29,642 nt of DNA from the IMG/VR virus record IMGVR_UViG_3300030329_002650, positions 1 to 29,642 of that record. One strand, 5' to 3'. Position 1 is the stretch's first letter. Every line of letters starts with the position of its first letter. The DNA comes from a virus. Positions 1 through 4,552 of the stretch are shown here, piece by piece. The notes beneath the pieces are model-generated. The model was given only the letters and a program-made list of their open reading frames with translations. It was not told the DNA's origin and ran no database searches. The translations under genes were made by a program, and so were the position numbers.

Positions 1-76
1 CCTCCCAGTTCCAACCACGATAGAGCATGAACTCCTCGTGGTCCTGTAGAGCTTTGACTCCTTCAAAGCTATCCAC
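1..76 (-). CDS. Unknown small phage protein, N-terminal fragment cut by the window edge
   Basis: Only the first 25 codons are in the window. The chosen GTG start (76-74) lies 5 nt after a GGAG Shine-Dalgarno in an AAAGGAG tract. The frame reads as an ordinary acidic, aromatic-rich protein beginning (M)DSFEGVKALQDHEEF. Two ATGs at 81 and 78 in another frame are nearer the Shine-Dalgarno but give a serine/arginine-rich sequence that looks less like a protein, so the frame is a judgement. The gene is next in the minus-strand operon after the DUF932 gene and has its own upstream ribozyme (115-167). No family is recognised. Confidence 0.5.
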   Translation of the reverse strand, partial: MDSFEGVKALQDHEEFMLYRGWNWE

Positions 77-92
77 ATCATCTCCTTTCAAT

Positions 93-102
93 CGTGACCG
101 TA
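93..102 (-). repeat. Dispersed 10-nt motif TACGGTCACG, copy 1
   Basis: This decamer occurs four times on the minus strand of the left block: 93-102, 1374-1383, 2585-2594 and 3746-3755. This copy is in the leader between ribozyme Rz8 and the Shine-Dalgarno of the partial gene. Its function is unknown. A protein or RNA binding site is possible. Confidence 0.7.
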
Positions 103-114
103 GCTGATGTGACT

Positions 115-167
115 GGGACATTGGTTGGCTATCCAGCATCGCCTCGTGGCGGCTGTCCCGTGATGCC
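115..167 (-). ncRNA. HDV-like self-cleaving ribozyme Rz8 (P4 minimal)
   Basis: Read on the minus strand from G1 at 167. P1 is GGCATC with GATGCT and has a terminal G-U wobble. P2 is GGGACA (5' strand) with TGTCCC (plus 115-120). P3 is GCC/GGC closing the L3 loop GCCACGA. P1.1 is CC in L3 with the GG after P1. J4/2 is CCAA, putting the expected catalytic C at 124. The usual P4 hairpin is reduced to a few unpaired bases, as in the minimal HDV-like ribozymes known from other phages and gut bacteria. The predicted cut is between 168 and 167, one base after a strong hairpin. The ribozyme lies between the DUF932 gene and the partial gene at the left edge. Confidence 0.93.
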
Positions 168-168
168 T

Positions 169-184
169 GCCCCCTTGCGGGGGC
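169..184 (-). other. 3'-end hairpin next to the Rz8 cleavage site
   Basis: A perfect 6-bp stem, GCCCCC with GGGGGC, around a GCAA tetraloop (minus strand; GNRA type). It sits 9 nt after the DUF932 stop codon and 1 nt before the predicted Rz8 cut. No U-tract follows, so it is better read as a 3' stabiliser of the cleaved mRNA than as an intrinsic terminator. That role is inferred. Confidence 0.75.
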
Positions 185-193
185 GTGAAGTGG

Positions 194-1276
194 TTACGCA
201 GCAAGGGCTACCCTGCGCCATTCGCTGGGGTTGAGGTCGATCACACGTCCACCGAACTGTTCAAGCTCAGTGGCACGATCGTAAGACTGACAATCCTCAG
301 CGGAGCGGGTGACGGCGTTAGCCATACCCCACTGACTGAGGTCGCCACCAGTGATGAGGTTCTTCAGCACGTTGTCGGTTTCGTCCTCGGACAATCCGAA
401 ACGACGCTGAACAACCTCAATCGCCTTCTGGGGTTTCCCCTCGATGTGGCGGTCGGTAGTCTCACGAAGCTGGTGAAGCCTATCCGCCCAGCAACGCTGG
501 TCGAGAATAGCCTCTACTGCGTCCCTGATCTTTGCCCAAAAGGCTGCGTCGTCGAGCTTTCGGGTCGAGTCCTTGTAGAACTCCTGAGCAGCATCGACCG
601 CGCCGATGCCCGTACTACGTCCAAGATGGGTCTTGCGAACCGCTGTCGCCTGAACCATCCCGTTCGTGCAGACGAGCCGATAAAGGAACTCGTCAATCCT
701 CAGTGATCCCTGTCCGACCTCGCTGTTGGACACAACGATCCCGCCTTGGACCACGTCACCAACCTTGACCTCGCCTTGCAACCTCGGGCATACAGCCTTG
801 AGGTAGAGACGGCTCTCAGTCAGTTCACATGATCTCATTTCGAGTTCGCTGTCCTCGAACGTGGGCATTATCGCGCCCATCAGTTCGTAGTTGTCCAGAG
901 GACGGTAGCGATCAGAGAGGAACGCACGAACCGTGTCGGTTCGGGTGTCGGTTCGGACAAGACGCTTCTTCCCGCCACCATCATTCCACCAATGGTTGAT
1001 GTTAGTGGCGAGAAGACTCGGACATTCCGTCCGCATCCTGTCGTAGTACGCCTTTGGAATCTTCGCAGCGGCAGCGATCTGCCCGTGGGCGAGATCAGTT
1101 GCCTTGTGATACGGCAGGTCCTCAGAAATATCGAAGACCACGTCGTTATCCTCACCGCCAGTGAAGGCGGACTGCTCAGCTTCCATTGCTCTGGTGTTGA
1201 CCACAAAGTCCTTCCCGCTGTTTCTCAACGCTTGGACCTCAAGGGCAATGTCAGAGATATTACGTCCCAACTTCAT
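194..1276 (-). CDS. DUF932 phage/plasmid-like protein
   Basis: A 360-residue protein of the DUF932 family (phage/plasmid-like protein, TIGR03299 type), recognised from the central segment RAFLSDRYRPLDNYELM, the following acidic and aromatic strands, and overall length. The family is common in phages and plasmids. Its biochemical role is not settled and none is assigned here. No membrane segment or signal peptide is seen. The start ATG (1276) has an AAAGGAGAG Shine-Dalgarno that lies in a small CTCTC/GAGAG hairpin, so translation could be controlled by structure. It is the largest gene of the minus-strand block. Ribozyme Rz7 lies about 80 nt upstream, and a hairpin plus Rz8 follow the stop codon, so this gene would end up on its own monocistronic mRNA. 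Confidence 0.9.
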   Translation of the reverse strand: MKLGRNISDIALEVQALRNSGKDFVVNTRAMEAEQSAFTGGEDNDVVFDISEDLPYHKATDLAHGQIAAAAKIPKAYYDRMRTECPSLLATNINHWWNDGGGKKRLVRTDTRTDTVRAFLSDRYRPLDNYELMGAIMPTFEDSELEMRSCELTESRLYLKAVCPRLQGEVKVGDVVQGGIVVSNSEVGQGSLRIDEFLYRLVCTNGMVQATAVRKTHLGRSTGIGAVDAAQEFYKDSTRKLDDAAFWAKIRDAVEAILDQRCWADRLHQLRETTDRHIEGKPQKAIEVVQRRFGLSEDETDNVLKNLITGGDLSQWGMANAVTRSAEDCQSYDRATELEQFGGRVIDLNPSEWRRVALAA

Positions 1277-1354
1277 AGTTCTCTCCTTTCGAGAGTGGTG
1301 GGGGAGATAACCTGCCCCCCCGACAGGATCCAGCGATTGCTGGCATGTATTGTT

Positions 1355-1419
1355 GAGAGCCTCGGTAGGTCAGCGTGACCGTAACAGCACCGCCGCGAGA
1401 AGGCGGCTCTCGTGGTGCC
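1355..1419 (-). ncRNA. HDV-like self-cleaving ribozyme Rz7
   Basis: From G1 at 1419 on the minus strand. P1 is GGCACC/GGTGCT with a G-U end. P2 is GAGAGCC/GGCTCTC, 7 bp and the longest of the set. P3 is GCC/GGC around L3 TTCTCGC, one base from the genomic HDV L3. P1.1 is the U,C + G,U form. P4 is a GGTCA-CGC-TGACC hairpin carrying a copy of the dispersed motif. J4/2 is CCGA with the expected catalytic C at 1365. The predicted cut is between 1420 and 1419. The ribozyme separates the structured RNA region upstream from the DUF932 mRNA. Unlike most copies it has no clear compact hairpin just upstream of the cut. Confidence 0.95.
1374..1383 (-). repeat. Dispersed 10-nt motif TACGGTCACG, copy 2
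   Basis: This copy of the four-fold decamer overlaps the 5' side of the P4 helix of ribozyme Rz7, a structural setting different from the other three copies. Confidence 0.7.
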
Positions 1420-1887
1420 ATGGAGTGAGTGGTGATCGACGCCCGATCTGTAGATAACCCACGGCGGTGTATACACTCTGCGGCCAACTATACGCCAGCA
1501 CACACAGACCACCGCTGCTAGCAGGGAGTCTACCGAGAGACGTAAGTCCAGAGGACTTGAGGGACTAGCAGGGACCTATCGCAAAAGGCTATGCGGTAGC
1601 TGAACCAGTGAGTAAGATCGTGTGTCATCCGTGGTCACCTAGGCTCACACGGCGAGGGAAACGTCTACTGCACTGCCAGCCCTATCCGAAAGACTTGCTG
1701 GAGTGAGGTATGTCGAGTGTCGAAGACAATAGTCTTATGGTCTCTCAATCGGGCGGCGATCACCGCCCACTCATCCTTTTGTTGTGTTGAGATCGGAGCG
1801 GGGGGGGCAACTAGCAGGCAGGATCGCATAAACCCGCTGCTGCCCCCCTCACTCGTCTCTCGTCTCTACCTTATGTATCGACACATT
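1420..1887 (-). ncRNA. Candidate large structured non-coding RNA (about 450 nt)
   Basis: No credible ORF is seen between the stop at 1914 and ribozyme Rz7. The stretch is instead full of inverted repeats. A 9-bp helix (CGTCTCTCG at 1854-1862 with 1534-1542) closes a domain of about 330 nt. Inside it are an 8-bp stem (1802-1809 with 1841-1848) extended by an inner GCAG/CTGC stem, a GGGCGG/CCGCCC hairpin (1751-1768), AAGAC/GTCTT (1723-1736), and CACT-CCAGC with GCTGG-AGTG (1671-1705). Further pairings are GTGTG/CACAC (1620-1650) and AAGTCC/GGACTT (1544-1558). Rz7 would define its 3' end at 1420. The class is unknown; it is not recognised as a tRNA or tmRNA. The strand is inferred from the flanking operon. 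Confidence 0.55.
1872..1887 (-). other. Short hairpin after gene 1914-2132, same core as the one at 3236-3267
   Basis: Minus-strand ATGT-GTCGAT-ACAT, with an outer stem weaker than the related hairpin that follows gene 3277-3642. The loop and the downstream GGTAG-GACGA sequence are shared by both sites, so they are copies of one 3'-end element. This one is followed by the structured RNA region, not directly by a ribozyme. Confidence 0.5.
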
Positions 1888-1913
1888 GGGCAGAGAACTT
1901 AACGTGTTTCTTC

Positions 1914-2132
1914 TCAGTTTGAAACTTTTTCTTGGGTCGGCTCGAAGTCAAAGTAGAACCGTGGTTGGTGTTGGAACTCAAGGGAGCCGATGACTCCATC
2001 GGATTTCCTCTTGACGACAACGAAGGGGGCAGCGAACTGCCGAACCTCGAAGTCCTCTTGTAGTTCCTTCGTGTCCCAAACACGGCCACGACTTGTGAGT
2101 CCTTCAAGCTGTTCCCTAGTCAAGTCTTGCAT
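1914..2132 (-). CDS. Small conserved-type phage protein (72 aa), function unknown
   Basis: A 72-residue protein beginning MQDLTREQLEGLTSRG. The central segment VWDTKELQEDFEVRQFAAP followed by an RKSDGV.GSLEF strand gives it the look of a small alpha+beta phage protein of a type often annotated as hypothetical. No function can be assigned. The ATG at 2132 is 6 nt after an AGAGGAG Shine-Dalgarno and is preceded by the conserved TTTCACTTCCC leader motif. Ribozyme Rz6 lies just upstream (2164-2216). The gene-free structured region follows its stop. Longer readings from upstream ATGs would run into the leader and are not needed. Confidence 0.75.
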   Translation of the reverse strand: MQDLTREQLEGLTSRGRVWDTKELQEDFEVRQFAAPFVVVKRKSDGVIGSLEFQHQPRFYFDFEPTQEKVSN

Positions 2133-2163
2133 CTGAGTCTCCTCTGTAAAGGGAAGTGAAACG

Positions 2164-2216
2164 GAAGCATCGGTTGGTTATCCAGCACCGCCACGTGGAG
2201 GCTGCTTCGTGGTGCC
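2164..2216 (-). ncRNA. HDV-like self-cleaving ribozyme Rz6 (P4 minimal)
   Basis: From G1 at 2216. P1 is GGCACC/GGTGCT with a G-U end. P2 is GAAGCA/TGCTTC. P3 is GCC/GGC around L3 TCCACGT. P1.1 is CC with GG. P4 is essentially absent (a short ATAACCAA linker). J4/2 is CCGA with the expected catalytic C at 2173. It is closely related to Rz8, but P2 has a different sequence that still pairs, which is strong support for the fold. The predicted cut is between 2217 and 2216. It sits between genes 2239-2517 and 1914-2132. Confidence 0.95.
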
Positions 2217-2218
2217 GT

Positions 2219-2232
2219 GGGCATCCTTGCCC
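2219..2232 (-). other. 3'-end hairpin next to the Rz6 cleavage site
   Basis: A 5-bp stem GGGCA/TGCCC with an AGGA loop (minus strand). It starts 6 nt after the stop of gene 2239-2517 and ends 2 nt before the predicted Rz6 cut. The same hairpin sequence precedes Rz5 at 2625-2638. No U-tract is present. Confidence 0.7.
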
Positions 2233-2238
2233 GTCATG

Positions 2239-2517
2239 CTATTCCGCAGGGACCTTGTTGATTAGGAATGGCTTGCTGCCCGTTTTCGGGTAGCGAAGCG
2301 ATCCGTCAATACCATCGACGGTCGTGTCCTCAGACACAATCCACCAAGCCTGAGTCTCCTTGGCCTTCAAGGCTTTGCCTCTGATCTTTTTGATCTCGGC
2401 CTTGGCCTCGTCTACCGTCGACCCCATGCCGTAGTAGTTTTGAACAAGGATCAGCACCTTGGTGAAGTTGTGTCTCATGGACTGGATCGCGTCGGTGCGT
2501 GTGTCCAGTGTGGTCAT
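2239..2517 (-). CDS. Small hypothetical protein (92 aa)
   Basis: A 92-residue protein starting MTTLDTRTDAIQSMRHNF. A helical N-terminal half contains a charged stretch (DEAKAEIKKIRGKALKAKE), followed by a beta-rich C-terminal half with AWWIVSED and a Gly/Pro loop. The ATG at 2517 follows a GAAGGAGAG Shine-Dalgarno at normal spacing. An in-frame ATG further upstream (2652) would run through ribozyme Rz5, so it was rejected. The family is not recognised. Rz5 precedes the gene, and a hairpin plus Rz6 follow it. Confidence 0.75.
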   Translation of the reverse strand: MTTLDTRTDAIQSMRHNFTKVLILVQNYYGMGSTVDEAKAEIKKIRGKALKAKETQAWWIVSEDTTVDGIDGSLRYPKTGSKPFLINKVPAE

Positions 2518-2542
2518 AGCTCTCTCCTTCTGGGGTAGTGGT

Positions 2543-2622
2543 GGCAATTGGTTCTCGGCTCTCGGGCCGTCCAGCGTCGCCATTCGTGACCGTAGTCCCG
2601 ATGGGGGCTTGCCTCTGACGCC
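2543..2622 (-). ncRNA. HDV-like self-cleaving ribozyme Rz5 (expanded L3)
   Basis: From G1 at 2622. P1 is GGCGTC/GACGCT with a G-U end. P2 is GGCAA/TTGCC. P3 is GCC/GGC. P1.1 could use CC at the start of L3 with the GG after P1. P4 is a CGGC/GCCG hairpin. J4/2 is CCAA with the expected catalytic C at 2551. The unusual part is L3, normally 7 nt. Here it is about 24 nt and contains a GAC-TACG-GTC mini-hairpin with the dispersed decamer. P1, P2, P4 and J4/2 are intact, so it may still cleave. The predicted cut is between 2623 and 2622. Confidence 0.87.
2585..2594 (-). repeat. Dispersed 10-nt motif TACGGTCACG, copy 3
   Basis: This copy lies inside the enlarged L3 loop of ribozyme Rz5, where it forms part of a UACG-capped mini-hairpin. 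Confidence 0.7.
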
Positions 2623-2624
2623 TT

Positions 2625-2638
2625 GGGCATCCTTGCCC
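2625..2638 (-). other. 3'-end hairpin next to the Rz5 cleavage site
   Basis: The same GGGCA-AGGA-TGCCC hairpin as at 2219-2232. It begins 6 nt after the stop codon of gene 2645-2830 and ends 2 nt before the predicted Rz5 cut. It is taken to be the 3' end of the upstream mRNA after cleavage. Confidence 0.7.
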
Positions 2639-2644
2639 CAATGC

Positions 2645-2830
2645 TTACGCACTGGCCATCCATGCAGTCAAGTGCTTACAACACTTCGCTCCCTTCTTGA
2701 AGGTCCGATACCTCTGTGAGAAGCACGAGCAATCGAGTTGCCCGTTCGCTTTCACAGTGATGTCGTAATGCTTCTTCCCGCTGGAAGATTTCATCGTACC
2801 TATCACGGGTCGCTTCTTGCGTTTCTGCAT
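2645..2830 (-). CDS. Small SWIM-type zinc-finger-like protein (61 aa)
   Basis: A 61-residue basic protein starting MQKRKKRPVIGTMKSSSG. It carries a C-x-C-x(n)-C-x-H arrangement: CSC at about residues 34-36 and C-K-H at about 51-53, in a KCCKHL context. This matches the SWIM zinc-binding signature, which is associated with DNA or protein binding; the assignment rests on this motif alone. The ATG at 2830 follows AGAGGAG at good spacing. Only 33 nt separate it from the gene upstream (2864-3142), with no ribozyme between, so these two genes should share one mRNA. A role in host takeover or DNA transactions is possible but not shown. Confidence 0.72.
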   Translation of the reverse strand: MQKRKKRPVIGTMKSSSGKKHYDITVKANGQLDCSCFSQRYRTFKKGAKCCKHLTAWMASA

Positions 2831-2863
2831 GACTGTCTCCTCTTTCGTGGTGAAACAAACTAC

Positions 2864-3142
2864 TCAGCGATCTTCGTTGACGATGTACGTCACCAGCGCG
2901 ACGTAGGCATTGGTGTGGATGGTGGGTTCCTCATCGAAGATACCCATGATCCCGTTGTGTTTCTTTTCGATACGCTCCACCTCCTCAAGGGAGCCGGTGA
3001 AGTATTCGCTAAGACACGCCCTAGCCTTCTTGTCTGCGTCGTTGACGTGGCCGTTGAACACGCTGAAGAACGGGTCGAGTTGCTCTCGTTCCGGTTCAGC
3101 TTCGTCACCCACGTAGGGCTTAGATCGTTTTACTGTAGTCAT
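2864..3142 (-). CDS. Small acidic hypothetical protein (92 aa)
   Basis: A 92-residue protein starting MTTVKRSKPYVGDEAEP. A charged N-terminus is followed by a helical middle (DKKARACLSEYFTGSLEEVERIEKK) and a hydrophobic C-terminal strand or helix (AYVALVTYIV). No catalytic motif or family is recognised. The ATG at 3142 has an AAAGGACGAG Shine-Dalgarno and the ATCACTTC leader motif upstream. Ribozyme Rz4 precedes it. It is the first gene of the only ribozyme-free gene pair in the block. Confidence 0.72.
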   Translation of the reverse strand: MTTVKRSKPYVGDEAEPEREQLDPFFSVFNGHVNDADKKARACLSEYFTGSLEEVERIEKKHNGIMGIFDEEPTIHTNAYVALVTYIVNEDR

Positions 3143-3170
3143 AGTCTCGTCCTTTCGTAGAAGAAGTGAT

Positions 3171-3233
3171 GAGCATCGGTTCTCGGCTCACAGGCCGTCC
3201 AACACCGCCACGGGGAGGCTGCTCTCTGGTGTC
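3171..3233 (-). ncRNA. HDV-like self-cleaving ribozyme Rz4
   Basis: From G1 at 3233. P1 is GACACC/GGTGTT with a G-U end. P2 is GAGCA/TGCTC. P3 is GCC/GGC around L3 TCCCCGT. P1.1 is CC with GG. P4 is CGGC-CTGTGA-GCCG. J4/2 is CCGA with the expected catalytic C at 3179. The predicted cut is between 3234 and 3233, 2 nt after a 12-bp hairpin. It lies between genes 3277-3642 and 2864-3142. Confidence 0.94.
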
Positions 3234-3235
3234 GT

Positions 3236-3267
3236 CCCTACCTCATGTATCGACACATGAGGCAGGG
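3236..3267 (-). other. 3'-end hairpin next to the Rz4 cleavage site
   Basis: The outer stem CCCT/AGGG is separated by one mismatch from an 8-bp stem CCTCATGT/ACATGAGG, with a 6-nt GTCGAT loop on the minus strand. It starts 9 nt after the stop of gene 3277-3642. The loop sequence is repeated in the hairpin at 1872-1887. Confidence 0.75.
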
Positions 3268-3276
3268 TTCTTGAGA

Positions 3277-3642
3277 CTATTCGTCGAATTCAAGTAGGTT
3301 CTCGCCGTGGTCGTTCACCACTTCGATGCCATGCCATTGGAGCTTCTTCATGGCGAGTCGGTTCACAGTTGCGAAGTCTTCGTTACATTCTTCAATGTAT
3401 TCCTCCTCGCAGATGTGACCATGGCTCCACGAGTGTTCATGACGCAGGGTGCGTCTATGCAGTTCACTCGCAAACATGGTCCCGAAATGCTCGTCACAGA
3501 ACTCAATGATCTTAAGGTCACCATTAGTACCACCCTCATGCGTTAGCTTAGTGCTAAGCAGGGGCTTCCTTGGTTCACCACACCATCCTGCTACTCGAAC
3601 AGGATCAGCGGCGGTAACCCATCTCTTGATAACGTCAAACAT
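3277..3642 (-). CDS. Hypothetical His/Cys-containing protein (121 aa)
   Basis: A 121-residue protein starting MFDVIKRWVTAADPVRV. A basic, tryptophan-bearing N-terminus is followed by an acidic second half with several His and Cys residues (FCDEHFG, then HEHSWSHGHICEEE and EECNEDF). Metal binding is conceivable, but no known finger spacing is recognised. The start at 3642 is chosen because AAGAGGAGA precedes it. A longer reading to 3735 would translate straight through ribozyme Rz3. A hairpin and Rz4 follow the stop. Confidence 0.72.
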   Translation of the reverse strand: MFDVIKRWVTAADPVRVAGWCGEPRKPLLSTKLTHEGGTNGDLKIIEFCDEHFGTMFASELHRRTLRHEHSWSHGHICEEEYIEECNEDFATVNRLAMKKLQWHGIEVVNDHGENLLEFDE

Positions 3643-3670
3643 ATCTCTGTCTCCTCTTGGGGAAGTGAAT

Positions 3671-3736
3671 GACCCTCTCAGCTTAGGCCGTATGGCCGAA
3701 CAGTGGACACCACGTGAAGGCGGGGTCTTGTCCACC
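3671..3736 (-). ncRNA. HDV-like self-cleaving ribozyme Rz3
   Basis: From G1 at 3736. P1 is GGTGGAC/GTCCACT, 7 bp with a G-U end. P2 is GACCC/GGGTC. P3 is GCC/GGT around L3 TTCACGT, identical to the L3 loop of the mammalian CPEB3 ribozyme. P1.1 is C with G plus a U-U, as described for CPEB3. P4 is GGCC-ATAC-GGCC. J4/2 is CTGA with the expected catalytic C at 3681. The predicted cut is between 3737 and 3736. It lies between genes 3773-4114 and 3277-3642. Confidence 0.95.
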
Positions 3737-3739
3737 TGA

Positions 3740-3767
3740 GGCAGGCGTGACCGTAGTCAAGCCCGCC
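3740..3767 (-). other. 3'-end hairpin next to the Rz3 cleavage site (UACG tetraloop)
   Basis: Minus-strand GGCGGGC pairs with GCCTGCC (one G-U). Above a 1x1 mismatch is TGAC/GTCA, capped by a TACG loop of the stable UNCG class. It starts 5 nt after the stop of gene 3773-4114 and ends 3 nt before the predicted Rz3 cut. Confidence 0.72.
3746..3755 (-). repeat. Dispersed 10-nt motif TACGGTCACG, copy 4
   Basis: This copy forms the loop and 3' arm of the UACG hairpin upstream of ribozyme Rz3. Confidence 0.7.
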
Positions 3768-3772
3768 CCTTC

Positions 3773-4114
3773 TCATTTCCTGTTCTCAATTAGAGAATTC
3801 TCCAAACCGGCATCAGCGTAGATGCATTCGACGTAGGCGAGTTGGTTGATCTGAGCTTGCGTCAACTGACGTCTCTCCATCGAGTCGAAGTTGGTCAGTT
3901 CACCCTCATTGATGGCACAGGTAATACTGGCCGAGAAGGTCACTGGTCTGCTTCGGGGATAGTAATCCCTATCCACGTGGATTCCGTCGTCTCCGTGTTC
4001 GATCTCCCAACCACCCCACTTCAAGACTCCGTTAGCCACTGGTGTGACTGGTCCGAATCTGTGCCATCGCTTGCTGGCTTGGGCCGCAAGTTGCATCTCT
4101 TTGAGTGTGGTCAT
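3773..4114 (-). CDS. Hypothetical protein (113 aa)
   Basis: A 113-residue protein starting MTTLKEMQLAAQASKRWHR. The middle is beta-rich with Trp, Gly and Asp (KWGGWEIEHGDDGIHVDRDY), and the C-terminus is helical (QAQINQLAYVECIYADAGLE). No family is recognised. The ATG at 4114 is preferred over the in-frame ATG at 4129, because a GAGAGGA Shine-Dalgarno lies between them at the right distance. The TTCACTTCCCC leader motif and ribozyme Rz2 lie upstream. A UACG hairpin and Rz3 follow. Confidence 0.73.
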   Translation of the reverse strand: MTTLKEMQLAAQASKRWHRFGPVTPVANGVLKWGGWEIEHGDDGIHVDRDYYPRSRPVTFSASITCAINEGELTNFDSMERRQLTQAQINQLAYVECIYADAGLENSLIENRK

Positions 4115-4143
4115 GGTATGTCCTCTCATTAGGGGAAGTGAAT

Positions 4144-4209
4144 CGAACCGCTCAGCTTAGCCCGAAGGCGTACAGCAGCCACCACGTGAAGGCGGGTTCG
4201 TTGGCTGCC
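4144..4209 (-). ncRNA. HDV-like self-cleaving ribozyme Rz2
   Basis: From G1 at 4209. P1 is GGCAGCC/GGCTGCT, 7 bp with a terminal G-U wobble. P2 is CGAACC (4200-4195) with GGTTCG (4149-4144). P3 is GCC/GGT around L3 TTCACGT. P1.1 is the C-G plus U-U form. P4 is GCC-TTCG-GGC. J4/2 is CTGA with the expected catalytic C at 4155. The predicted cut is between 4210 and 4209, 1 nt after a GAGA-capped hairpin. It lies between genes 4232-4552 and 3773-4114. Confidence 0.95.
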
Positions 4210-4210
4210 T

Positions 4211-4226
4211 GCCCCCTCTCGGGGGC
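4211..4226 (-). other. 3'-end hairpin next to the Rz2 cleavage site
   Basis: A 6-bp stem GCCCCC/GGGGGC with a GAGA (GNRA) loop, 5 nt after the stop of gene 4232-4552 and 1 nt before the predicted Rz2 cut. It is nearly identical to the hairpin at 169-184. No U-tract follows. Confidence 0.75.
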
Positions 4227-4231
4227 GTTAG

Positions 4232-4552
4232 TCACGCAACAACTCTGACAACTGGGTCGAGACTGTTGCACGAGATGATAAGAAACTTGGAGCGAGTCGT
4301 GACTGTAGCTTGGCTTCGCTTGTTGCGTCGCCTGTTACGTTTCTTCTTGGCCTTGGCCTTGGGAGTGGGCGTCGCTGCCTTGGGCTTGGGAGTAGTCGTC
4401 TCCGGCTTGGCCGGAGTTTTCTTCCGTCGCTTGACAGTCGTGACGGGTTCATGATGTGAAGGCCTCACGGCCTCCTCGAACCACTGGTCCATCTCCGCAT
4501 CGGTCGGTCCATTGGAAATGCCAAAGACTCGGTTGATCAAGTTGGAAATCAT
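4232..4552 (-). CDS. Lys/Pro/Thr-rich basic protein with histone H1-like linker (106 aa)
   Basis: A 106-residue protein starting MISNLINRVFGISNGPTDAE. An ordinary, slightly acidic N-terminal 35 residues are followed by a low-complexity tail from about residue 40 to 80. The tail is made of K-T-P-A-K-P, T-P-K-P-K-A and K-K-K-R-N-R-R-R runs, resembling the C-terminal tails of histone H1-like and other nucleic-acid-compacting proteins. Binding DNA or RNA is a reasonable inference but not shown. It is the first sizeable gene of the minus-strand block. The ATG at 4552 follows an ACAGGAG Shine-Dalgarno. Ribozyme Rz1 precedes it and Rz2 follows. Confidence 0.75.
   Translation of the reverse strand: MISNLINRVFGISNGPTDAEMDQWFEEAVRPSHHEPVTTVKRRKKTPAKPETTTPKPKAATPTPKAKAKKKRNRRRNKRSQATVTTRSKFLIISCNSLDPVVRVVA

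Noticed and set aside
1420-1913. tRNA or tmRNA in the gene-free region
   Set aside because: No T-loop sequence of the GTTCGAAT type and no cloverleaf could be found on either strand by eye.
3277-3735. Longer N-terminus for gene 3277-3642
   Set aside because: It would translate through ribozyme Rz3 and its own Shine-Dalgarno. The ATG at 3642 has a proper leader.
169-4226. Intergenic hairpins as rho-independent terminators
   Set aside because: None has a following U-tract. Each is followed within 3 nt by a ribozyme P1 strand, so termination is not the best reading.
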